A stretch of 64,000 nt of DNA from Fortiea contorta PCC 7126. Its GTDB lineage: Bacteria; Cyanobacteriota; Cyanobacteriia; Cyanobacteriales; Nostocaceae. Below the pieces are notes generated by a model, which ran no database searches, was not told where the DNA came from, and saw only the letters and a program-made list of their open reading frames with translations. Shown piece after piece: positions 35,415-42,556 of the stretch. The stretch covers positions 62,001-126,000 of the forward strand of contig NZ_KB235931.1 in the NCBI RefSeq assembly GCF_000332295.1, in the 5' to 3' direction. The position numbers and the translations under genes were made by a program. Each line of letters starts with the position of its first letter. Within the stretch, counting starts at the first letter, position 1.

Positions 35415-36197
35415 CTACTTGAATAAATTTTTGATAGATTGTAAATCATAACCAAAGATATTTCCATAATTAAATAGTTGATATCCCGCGATAAATAAAG
35501 CGGCTGTACCAACAATCACCAACAGATTTACCGAAGCGAAAACATTACCAGTAAACACAATCACGCCAATTCCCAATGCAATTAAAAGCCAGCCGATATT
35601 GTGGTTAAAGCGCCGCTGAAAAAGTACAAAAACCCCCGCCATACATAACAATACACCAGGAATTCTCACAAAAATTCCCACTTGGACATTGGCGGTTAAA
35701 ATGACAATTCCTGCAACCATTAAAACCATACCCAGCAACTTGGTGTTACGGTCAGCAGTAGGTCGGTTACTATTTTCAGAAATTGGTGGTTGTAGAGAAG
35801 TAGGATTTGATTTCACCAACATATTTTCTGGACGGTGTTGTTTGTATTGAAATATAAAACTTACTTGACTACCTTGACCTAGGTCTATTTTATCTCCCAA
35901 CTTTAGCTGATAAGGAGTGATAGCCTCCAATTTTGTATCATTGAGAAAAGTCCCATTAGAACTTCCCCAATCTTCAATAAAATAATTACTTCCATCTACC
36001 CGAATTTGTGCATGGACACGAGAAACCACATCAGCATTTGGTAAAGCAGAAACATCAATATCTGGTGGAGTTTCTTCATTAGGCTTACCAATATGAATTA
36101 CCTGGAAAGTTGCAGGTAACTCAAAAGAATTACCCGTCTGGACATGAAATAACTCCAAACTCAAGCCTACATCATTCAAAGTATCTAAATCTTGCAT
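35415..36197 (-). CDS. FHA-domain membrane protein
   Basis: A 260-residue protein. Residues about 20-112 form a forkhead-associated (phosphothreonine-binding) domain: IHIGKP, VSRVHAQIRVDG and EDWGSSNGTFLNDTKL, with the conserved S/R, H and SSNGT positions intact. After a polar linker with a Ser/Asn/Pro-rich stretch, the C-terminal 110 residues contain four to five hydrophobic helices (LLGMVLMVAGIVILTA, IPGVLLCMAGVFVLF, IGWLLIALGIGVIVF, LLVIVGTAALFIAG). It probably docks a phosphorylated partner at the membrane; the kinase partner is not nearby. The function is unknown. Confidence 0.82.
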   Translation of the reverse strand: MQDLDTLNDVGLSLELFHVQTGNSFELPATFQVIHIGKPNEETPPDIDVSALPNADVVSRVHAQIRVDGSNYFIEDWGSSNGTFLNDTKLEAITPYQLKLGDKIDLGQGSQVSFIFQYKQHRPENMLVKSNPTSLQPPISENSNRPTADRNTKLLGMVLMVAGIVILTANVQVGIFVRIPGVLLCMAGVFVLFQRRFNHNIGWLLIALGIGVIVFTGNVFASVNLLVIVGTAALFIAGYQLFNYGNIFGYDLQSIKNLFK

Positions 36198-36311
36198 AAA
36201 TTATCCTTTAAAAAAAAATAATCTCTCTCTACCTCCCCACTCCATAACAACAACTCCTCACACAAACATTCCGGATTCTTCCTCTTCCTCGGCGTTAAAA
36301 AAATCCCATAA

Positions 36312-37502
36312 TCAAGCAATACTTCCCCGCTTGCGCGCTTCCTTAAAAGAAGTTCCCACATTTCTAATCCCAGCTTTAATCATTTGTCTTTCCAACAAAG
36401 CAAAGAACCGAGTTTTATCACCACCGCGTACCACAGCTTGATTATGAGCTTCAGCGATCGCTACTGGATAACCACATCCTTTCTGCACCTGTGCTAACAT
36501 TAACCCCAAGGATTCATCCAGCATTTGAGAATTTTCTGCTACCCAAGCGGGAATTTCTATCCGTGCAATTTCTGTCCCCACATGAACATAGCAAAAGTAG
36601 ATAATTTGCTCACCATAAAGTTCTAAAATAGGCGTATTACTACGCCACAAAGGGCCGCGTTGTCCTGGCTTGAGTTGCATAGCCCAAAGAGAAGTATCGC
36701 GCAGAGATTCAAACTTTTTACAAGGAACTTTTTCTAACTGATTAGGACAATAACTTTTGCAGTCAGGAACAGAATGAGGACAAGCTAACAAACGTAAAAA
36801 ATTCATCCCCTCGACATTGCGAGCAGCGCTAAGATAGCCCATCAAAGGAATTTGAGCCTCACGCATCTGCTCCCAAGCTGCTAGGATTGGCGGTAAAATG
36901 CGATCGCGCGCATCCATCGGTAACTGTTCTAAAAACCAATAAATCAGCGAACCATCCACCATCGCCAAAGTAGGAACTCTCGCCGGTGAATCATTTACCT
37001 TCACACCGCACGCAAGTTCCGCTAACACCACAGCTTCACTCGCAGTCCGACGATAACCCATCCATTCCTCAGTTCTAATTCCCCATTGGCGAGACATATA
37101 TAAATCTTCGGGGCGATAAAATACTTCAGGTAAACTATCTAATAAAGGGTGGCGATTTTGTCCATAATGTAAAACCACTCTCCCAATATTCAAAAGATAA
37201 CAATAAGCGATTTCATGATGATTCGGTGCAATTTGGGAACCATCAGTAGCGATGACAGTATGAACTTTTGGCGGAACTGGAATATCCACACAAGTTTCTA
37301 AAGGTTCCACCGGAGTAGCATTAGCAAAATTAATGCGATCGCGCCATTTTTCTTGACGTTCAATTAACTCTTTTTGCGATTCGTAAGCGCGGGTTAAAAA
37401 TTGTTGTGCTAACTCTATCCGCTGGCGACTGAGAGCAGCTTCTGTAGTCAGATGCTCACTTAAGCCTTGCATTTGTCGCGCTAATTTGGTGAGATCAAGC
37501 AT
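36312..37502 (-). CDS. NurA-domain nuclease-like protein
   Basis: A 396-residue protein with a NurA (5'-3' nuclease of DNA-end processing) domain. Seen: VIATDGSQIAPNHHE (catalytic Asp near residue 87), TLAMVDGSLIYW (second Asp near 183), and a late region with LDESLGLMLAQVQ and PVAIAEAHNQAVVRG. A short helical stretch leads (residues 1-60). A Cys cluster (LACPHSVPDCKSYCPN, then VPCKKF) could bind a metal or Fe-S, an uncommon feature. NurA usually works with the HerA translocase, but no HerA gene is in the window. The role is inferred from family. Confidence 0.75.
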   Translation of the reverse strand: MLDLTKLARQMQGLSEHLTTEAALSRQRIELAQQFLTRAYESQKELIERQEKWRDRINFANATPVEPLETCVDIPVPPKVHTVIATDGSQIAPNHHEIAYCYLLNIGRVVLHYGQNRHPLLDSLPEVFYRPEDLYMSRQWGIRTEEWMGYRRTASEAVVLAELACGVKVNDSPARVPTLAMVDGSLIYWFLEQLPMDARDRILPPILAAWEQMREAQIPLMGYLSAARNVEGMNFLRLLACPHSVPDCKSYCPNQLEKVPCKKFESLRDTSLWAMQLKPGQRGPLWRSNTPILELYGEQIIYFCYVHVGTEIARIEIPAWVAENSQMLDESLGLMLAQVQKGCGYPVAIAEAHNQAVVRGGDKTRFFALLERQMIKAGIRNVGTSFKEARKRGSIA

Positions 37503-37558
37503 AGATTTTTATAGTAGACGATGATTTGGTTTTTTAAACTTAAATTTTACAATTTTAC

Positions 37559-37592
37559 ACAAAAACGCAAAGGATATCTGAGAGCCTTTGCG
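37559..37592 (-). terminator. Intrinsic terminator after the HAD gene
   Basis: Read on the minus strand, CGCAAAGG and CCTTTGCG form a perfect 8-bp stem with an 11-nt loop, followed by TTTTTGTGT. It follows the HAD stop by 24 bp. The same stretch is a TTTGCGCC-type dispersed repeat. Confidence 0.75.
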
Positions 37593-37615
37593 CCTTTTTG
37601 CGAGATGATCTTTCC

Positions 37616-38401
37616 TTAATACCAAGCAGAAAATTCTTGAGCAAATTGAGACAAAGATATTAACTGAATTCCTTGATCATCCTCGGCTAATTTCCTTTCT
37701 GCTTGGGTATTATATCCCCAATCTGCTAAGAAAAGCTGCACATCTGCTAGGTCTGGTTGCTGTTGAACTAACTGCAAAGTCTTGAGTCTATCTTCCACAA
37801 ACCATAAACTCACAGGCTGGAATTCTGCTTTCTCCTTTAATTGTCGCAGAATTTCGTATTTAGGGCGCTTTTCTTCTTTGCCAAAAATCACTCCTGGAGG
37901 TAAATCTACACCTGATTGTTGCAATAGCTGCTGTACAAATCGTCCCTCTTTAGTAGTGACAATATACATCTGAATATTACTAGTAAGAGTGGCTTGAATT
38001 TTTTCCACCACCCCCGGATAAAATTTATGCAGACTTAACCAATTATCCAAATCTGTAGCAATCCATTCATCTCTGATATTGTCTAATTTTGCCCCAATTT
38101 CTCTAGCTTGGATTTGATAATCTAACAAAATTTGTGGAGTAATAGTCACCCACTGCTGCAAAATCTTTTCGTCAGGAATTCCATCTACCAAAGCTTTGAT
38201 TAAAACAGGCATTTCCCAACCAGTTTCAATTACAGGTCTGAGGCGATAGAATCTTGATGCTAAATCATTTGATGGTGTATCGTTAGCAGGCGTCCAAATT
38301 TGAGAGTAGGTACGCCATGCTACCTCAAAATATTCGATTAATCCGTCGCAAATCACTCCATCAAAGTCTAAAGCTAAAATTGTGGGATTACTTGCGGTCA
38401 T
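37616..38401 (-). CDS. HAD-superfamily hydrolase
   Basis: About 261 residues. The nucleophile motif is LALDFDGVICDG near the N-terminus, the Thr motif is IVTTKEG, the Lys lies in FGKEEKRPKYEIL and the acidic motif is LWFVEDRLKTL. The helical cap is inserted after motif I (residues about 20-110), as in the phosphoglycolate-phosphatase-like subgroup. It acts on a small phosphorylated metabolite in the cytoplasm; the substrate is unknown. The ATG at 38401 is preferred to the TTG at 38443, giving MTASNPTILALDFDG. A HIP1-free, repeat-rich gap follows upstream. Confidence 0.82.
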   Translation of the reverse strand: MTASNPTILALDFDGVICDGLIEYFEVAWRTYSQIWTPANDTPSNDLASRFYRLRPVIETGWEMPVLIKALVDGIPDEKILQQWVTITPQILLDYQIQAREIGAKLDNIRDEWIATDLDNWLSLHKFYPGVVEKIQATLTSNIQMYIVTTKEGRFVQQLLQQSGVDLPPGVIFGKEEKRPKYEILRQLKEKAEFQPVSLWFVEDRLKTLQLVQQQPDLADVQLFLADWGYNTQAERKLAEDDQGIQLISLSQFAQEFSAWY

Positions 38402-38550
38402 TGTTTTGAGGATGAAAACTGCTGTTGTCAGCTTACCTGACAAATTCTGATTATGCAGAAATTTTTGGAATTGTTTTTTAATTTAGCATCTGATACTGTT
38501 TGTTTGTGAGGCTGCGCTAAATAGTAATTTTTTTTTAACGCAGCGAAAAG

Positions 38551-38672
38551 TTGCGTGCGGTGAACCCAGCGCTGCAGGCGGGTTTCCCGCCGTAGGCGAC
38601 TGGTGTTAGCGTAGCGGTAGCAAGTCTGCGAGCGTCACCCGAAGGGCGGTTCCCCCCGTTGAGCAAACTTTT
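38551..38672. repeat. Dispersed GC-rich Nostoc-type repeat
   Basis: A GC-rich block in an AT-rich gap (38402-38810): GCGGTGAACCCAGCGCTGCA, then CGGGTTTCCCGCCGTAGGCG, GTTAGCGTAGCGGTAGCAAG, TCTGCGAGCGTCACCCGAAG and GGCGGTTCC. It contains several short inverted repeats and shares GCGAGCGTCA with 62899-62967. This type is repeated throughout Nostoc genomes. Farther on, CAACGTG/CACGTTG (about 38768-38803) flanks a loop and may end the DUF4288 transcript. No ORF is seen. Confidence 0.65.
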
Positions 38673-38810
38673 CAAGACAGAGGTACGCTGAGGTTTTTAA
38701 AAATTGTTCGCTATGTCTTAAAGTAGTTAGGCGCATATTCATAGAGAATTGGTATGATTTCATTAACAACGTGCCCAACGCGGTAACATCAAAACCACGT
38801 TGTAGAAGAA

Positions 38811-39173
38811 TTATAATTCCTCTGGCGATAAAACTGGTTCAAATAAATGGTAAGCATCGTAATTGCGAAAATGTCTTGTGTATAGGTCAATACCATCACT
38901 AAATGTGTCAAAATCATCGTACAATACTGAATTAACATCTACCACTTGTTTCAAAGACCAAGTAATAGTTTCTCCATCTTCATTTTTGTAGCTAACTTCT
39001 TCTTTTTTTGCATAATTCGCAGCTTTTTTTTTGGCTAATTCTAAAGAAGTAGCTTTAATAAGCACAAAACTTTCCTGGTACAAATGTTGATAATTGGGTG
39101 CATCTGAGGATGATTCGTAAACAATTACTGCTATGTACAATAATTCTGGGTTATCTACATTTTTTGATTTCAT
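38811..39173 (-). CDS. DUF4288 family protein
   Basis: A 120-residue protein with the DUF4288 pattern: LLYIAVIVYESSSDAP, LYQESFVLIKATSLELAKKKA, EVSYKNEDGETITWSLKQVVDVN. No signal peptide or membrane segment. Its start overlaps the metal-ABC permease stop by 4 bp (ATGA), so it is translationally coupled to a transporter operon, which is not a usual companion for this family. The function is unknown. The C-terminal part ends in an acidic EPVLSPEEL. Confidence 0.8.
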   Translation of the reverse strand: MKSKNVDNPELLYIAVIVYESSSDAPNYQHLYQESFVLIKATSLELAKKKAANYAKKEEVSYKNEDGETITWSLKQVVDVNSVLYDDFDTFSDGIDLYTRHFRNYDAYHLFEPVLSPEEL

Positions 39174-40018
39174 TTCTTATTCAAATTTGCTATCAATACC
39201 CCATATCGGGGACTGAATAGTAATGCTAATAAAAATAATCCGGAGACGACTAAAACGATCGCTGGGCCTGAAGGTAAATTATAAAAGTAGCTGAGATACA
39301 TACCGCTGATACTAGAAAAAACGCCAATTACCGCCCCCAAAATCATCACTTGATTTAATCGTTTAACTAATAAATAAGCGGTCGCACCTGGGGTAATCAA
39401 AAGTGATAAAACTAAGATGACTCCTACAGCTTTCATGCTGGCGACAATTGTTAGAGCAATTAGCACCATTAACCCAAAGTTGAGCCGATTAACTGGTAAA
39501 CCTGCAGCTTGGGCGCCTAAAGGGTCAAAGGTGTAAAATAATAGTTCTTTGTATAGTAAAAATACAACTATTAAAACAATAGCGGCGATGATGGCTGTGT
39601 CTCGCACTTCATCGCCAGTGACGCCGAGAATGTTACCAAAAAGAAAGTGATTTAAATCGATTTTGTTGTCTTTTTGAATGACGGTAATTAAGGTGATTCC
39701 TAAAGCAAAAAACGCTGAGAAAACTATCCCCATCGCGGCGTCTTCTTTGATAGGCGATCGCGTCCTAATTAGTGCGATCGCCATTGTACTGATCACCCCC
39801 GCAATGAACGCACCGACAAAAATATTCGCCCCTACCATAAAAGCGATCGCTAATCCTGGTAAAACTGAATGACTGATAGCATCACCCAGCAAAGCTAGGC
39901 GTTGTACCATCAAATAGCTACCCACAACTGCACACAACAAACCAACTAAAATAGCGATAATGAGCGATCGCTGCATAAAGCCATATTGTAATGGCTCAAT
40001 TAATGCTTGTAACATCAT
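39170..40018 (-). CDS. Metal (Zn/Mn-type) ABC transporter permease
   Basis: About 282 residues of the ABC-3 permease family (ZnuB/MntB/SitC). It has eight or nine membrane helices, with LVGLLCAVVGSYLMVQRLALLGDAISHSVLPGLAIAF near the N-terminus, the family motif ALGDAISHxVLPG, and TIVASMKAVGVILVLSLLITPGATA near residue 205. I take the ATG at 40018 as start, preceded by AGGAC; the longer frame from 40096 overlaps the ATPase gene and adds a non-family N-terminus. It works with the ATPase upstream and the divergent binding protein. Confidence 0.88.
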   Translation of the reverse strand: MMLQALIEPLQYGFMQRSLIIAILVGLLCAVVGSYLMVQRLALLGDAISHSVLPGLAIAFMVGANIFVGAFIAGVISTMAIALIRTRSPIKEDAAMGIVFSAFFALGITLITVIQKDNKIDLNHFLFGNILGVTGDEVRDTAIIAAIVLIVVFLLYKELLFYTFDPLGAQAAGLPVNRLNFGLMVLIALTIVASMKAVGVILVLSLLITPGATAYLLVKRLNQVMILGAVIGVFSSISGMYLSYFYNLPSGPAIVLVVSGLFLLALLFSPRYGVLIANLNKK

Positions 40019-40052
40019 TTGTCCTGTTTGATAACCAATGACCAATGACAAT

Positions 40053-40862
40053 CTAAGCCGCATCAGAAAAATACATAACTTTGCCACCATAAGCAAGATG
40101 TAAATTTTCTGCTGTTAATACTTGCTGTCTGGAACCTGTGGCAATTAATTCGCGGTTTAATAATATTAAATCATCAAAGTAGGTGATTGATTCGCCTAAG
40201 TCATGGTTGACTACTAAAACAGTTTTTCCAGCGCTAGCGAGTTCTTGAAAAACTTCAAAAATCACAGTTTGGGTTTTTTGATCGATACCCACTAACGGTT
40301 CATCAAAACAGAAAATTTCGGCTTGCTGCGTTAAAGCGCGAGCGAGGAATACCCGTTGTTGTTGTCCCCCAGAAAGTTCGCCGATGGGCCGTGAGCTATA
40401 TTGTTTCATCCCCACCCGTTCTAAAGCGTTTTTGGCGACTTGGCGGCTAACTGCAGAGAAGCTACGCAACCATCCCGTTTTTTTCACCCGTCCCATCATG
40501 ACTACATCCCAAACTGTAGCGGGGTAAGTCCAGTCAATTTGGCTACGCTGTGGTACATAGGCTACTTTGTCAAGCTGTTGCATTAACGGTCGGTCTTGGT
40601 ATAGCGCGCTACCTTGGCTCAGGGGAACTAATCCTAACATCGCCTTCATCAGGGTACTTTTTCCTGCACCATTGGGGCCGAAAATCCCTGTCAGTCGCCC
40701 TGGGTGGATCACACAGCTAATGTTTTTCAAAGCTTCTTGTGTTCGGTAGTGTACTCCCAGTTGGTTAATTTTAATACTTCCCACCGCCGTCAAGGTTTCT
40801 TGGTGGGGGTAGATTGGATGAAAGTTGGCGTCAGCTTCTAAGGAAAAATTAGCAGTTGTCAT
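40053..40862 (-). CDS. Metal (Zn/Mn-type) ABC transporter ATP-binding protein
   Basis: About 270 residues. Walker A is GPNGAGKSTLMKAMLGL, the Q-loop lies in VAYVPQRSQIDW (typical of ZnuC/MntA), the signature is LSGGQQQRVFLARALTQQ, Walker B is EIFCFDEPLVGID and the H-loop is VVNHD. It powers uptake of zinc or manganese through the permease gene that follows after 34 bp. The ATG at 40862 is used; the longer frame starts at 40955 within the divergent promoter and would add hydrophobic residues uncommon in the family. Confidence 0.9.
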   Translation of the reverse strand: MTTANFSLEADANFHPIYPHQETLTAVGSIKINQLGVHYRTQEALKNISCVIHPGRLTGIFGPNGAGKSTLMKAMLGLVPLSQGSALYQDRPLMQQLDKVAYVPQRSQIDWTYPATVWDVVMMGRVKKTGWLRSFSAVSRQVAKNALERVGMKQYSSRPIGELSGGQQQRVFLARALTQQAEIFCFDEPLVGIDQKTQTVIFEVFQELASAGKTVLVVNHDLGESITYFDDLILLNRELIATGSRQQVLTAENLHLAYGGKVMYFSDAA

Positions 40863-40902
40863 GGCACTACTTCTGGGAATGATTGGAAAAAATGAAAATA
40901 AT

Positions 40903-40953
40903 ATGAAAATAGTGTAACCTGAAAAATGATAAAAATATGAAAACAAGTGTAAC
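40903..40953. promoter_or_regulatory. Direct repeats in the divergent metal-transporter promoter
   Basis: ATGAAAATAGTGTAAC (40903-40918) and ATGAAAACAAGTGTAAC (40937-40953) lie 34 bp apart between the divergent ATPase and binding-protein genes. They could be operator sites for a metal or two-component regulator. No classical Zur palindrome is seen here. Confidence 0.4.
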
Positions 40954-40959
40954 AAGTTT

Positions 40960-41931
40960 ATGCGAGGAATTGCTCACTCAAAAGCTAGATATTGTGGGTT
41001 AGCTGTAGTTGGAGTGCTTTTAGGACTTTGGATAGAGGGCTGTACTCAAGTCAACCGTAATACCCAGCAAACAGATGGTCAACCGTTGGTGGTGGCGACT
41101 AGCACAATTATTGCTGATTTAGCCCAGGAGGTGGGAGGGGAAGAAGTGAAAGTGAGAGGAATTCTCAAACCAGGAACTGATCCTCATGTTTACGAACCAG
41201 TACCAGCAGACAGCAGAGTTTTGGAAGAAGCGAATTTGATTTTATATAACGGTTACAATTTGGAACCGGGATTGATTAAATTGATGAATGCTGCTGGTGG
41301 TAAGGCGCGAAAGCTCCCAATAGGGGAAGCGGTGAAATCTTTGCAGTTAGATAAAGGGAAAGAGGAAACAGTACCAGATCCTCACGTTTGGGGTAATGCA
41401 AAAAATGCGATCGCTATGGTAACTAAAATTCGAGATGCATTAATTGAATTATCACCTACTGATAGAGATAAATTTACCCAAAATGCGCTGCAATTAACCG
41501 ACGAATTAAAACAGTTAGATAGCTGGATTAATCAACAAATTCAAACTATACCCGTTGATCAACGCAAACTTGTCACCACCCACGACGCCTTCCAATATTA
41601 TGGACAAGCTTATCAAATAGCGATCGCAGGTACATTAATCGGCATTAGTACCGAAGAACAACCAAGCGCTCAAACCGTACAAAAATTGGTTGAATCTATC
41701 AAAAAAATCGGTGTCCCCGCAATTTTTGCCGAAACCACAATTAATCCCGCCTTAATTAAAACTGTAGCCGAAGAAGCAGGCGTAACTCTAGCACCGCGAC
41801 AACTTTACTCCGATTCCATCGGTGCAAAAGGTAGTGATGGTGATTCTTACATCAAAATGATGGTAGCAAATACCCGCACCATTGTAGAAGCATTGGGAGG
41901 CAAATATACCCCGTTTGTTGTGCAGAATTAG
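40960..41931 (+). CDS. Metal (Zn/Mn-type) ABC transporter substrate-binding lipoprotein
   Basis: A 323-residue cluster A-I binding protein. A lipoprotein signal ends near C28 (GLWIEGCTQV). The metal ligands of the family are visible: H in DPHVYEP, H in DPHVWGN, H in THDAFQYYG, and D in LYSDSIGAKG. The His at the third site (HDAF rather than EGCF) is more like ZnuA/TroA than the Mn-specific PsaA type, so zinc or mixed Zn/Mn is a better guess than strict Mn. It is divergent from the ATPase/permease genes and shares their promoter region, an arrangement that fits coordinated control. Confidence 0.88.
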   Translation: MRGIAHSKARYCGLAVVGVLLGLWIEGCTQVNRNTQQTDGQPLVVATSTIIADLAQEVGGEEVKVRGILKPGTDPHVYEPVPADSRVLEEANLILYNGYNLEPGLIKLMNAAGGKARKLPIGEAVKSLQLDKGKEETVPDPHVWGNAKNAIAMVTKIRDALIELSPTDRDKFTQNALQLTDELKQLDSWINQQIQTIPVDQRKLVTTHDAFQYYGQAYQIAIAGTLIGISTEEQPSAQTVQKLVESIKKIGVPAIFAETTINPALIKTVAEEAGVTLAPRQLYSDSIGAKGSDGDSYIKMMVANTRTIVEALGGKYTPFVVQN

Positions 41932-42170
41932 TAAGTAAGTCGGTGAAAAAATCAATACAAGGAGAGTGAGTAGAAAAACGCACACCCTATCTTGCAAAAT
42001 TTAATTAGGTCAAGCGGAAATATTATTTCCCTCTCCACCTAACTCAACCCCTTTGATAAAGATTTGTAAATTTGTTCGTTATGTTAATTAGGGTATGAGA
42101 TTTTTACTGATATGTGTGAAATTATTGTAAATAGTAAAAAAACTAACTCAGATTTATATATTAGTGCACT

Positions 42171-42548
42171 ATGACCGCAGACTCTAGCATAAAGTTTACG
42201 ATTACCTTCAACGACCCGGACTTGGATGCAGAAGAAAAAGACGAGCAGGCTCAACGACTGATTGCTGAACTCAAGCAAATTGACGAAGTAGATACAGTCG
42301 GTCGTGTTCTTGATCCCAACCCACCAGAAGGTAACAAAGCATTAGGTGGCTTTCTAGCTGGTTTATTAATGGCTGAGGTGAATATAGCCAATGCGAAAAA
42401 GTTGATGGGATTTCTGGGAGATCGCCTCGGTGGTAAACCTATTGAAATAGCAGTAGAAGCGAACGGCAAAAAACTAACTGTAAAAGCTCACAGCCGAGAA
42501 GAACTGGAAGCTGCTATTAAAGCAGCTCAAGATTTTATAGCAGTATAG
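42171..42548 (+). CDS. EACC1-like small protein (effector-associated constant component)
   Basis: A 125-residue soluble protein: a beta-rich start (IKFTITFNDPDLDAEEKD), then LKQIDEVDTVGRVLDPNPPEG, a Gly/Ala helix (NKALGGFLAGLLMAEVN), FLGDRLGGKPIEIAVEANG and KLTVKAHSREELEAAIKAA. The order matches small proteins described as EACC1 next to caspase or other effector modules in NTP-dependent conflict systems of multicellular bacteria. It is convergent with the caspase gene, with 8 bp between the stops. I infer it is an accessory of that effector. The assignment rests on pattern recognition, and its molecular function is not known. Confidence 0.55.
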   Translation: MTADSSIKFTITFNDPDLDAEEKDEQAQRLIAELKQIDEVDTVGRVLDPNPPEGNKALGGFLAGLLMAEVNIANAKKLMGFLGDRLGGKPIEIAVEANGKKLTVKAHSREELEAAIKAAQDFIAV

Positions 42549-42556
42549 TAAAGCTA

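Noticed and set aside
36253-36263. ACTCCTCACAC, the conserved core of the cyanobacterial Yfr1 small RNA
   Set aside because: The flanking stem-loops and terminator of Yfr1 are not visible, and the site lies just upstream of an FHA gene on the other strand, so it is probably chance.
40960-41931. Naming the binding protein MntC
   Set aside because: The third ligand position has His as in ZnuA/TroA rather than the Glu of Mn-specific types, so I kept a neutral name.
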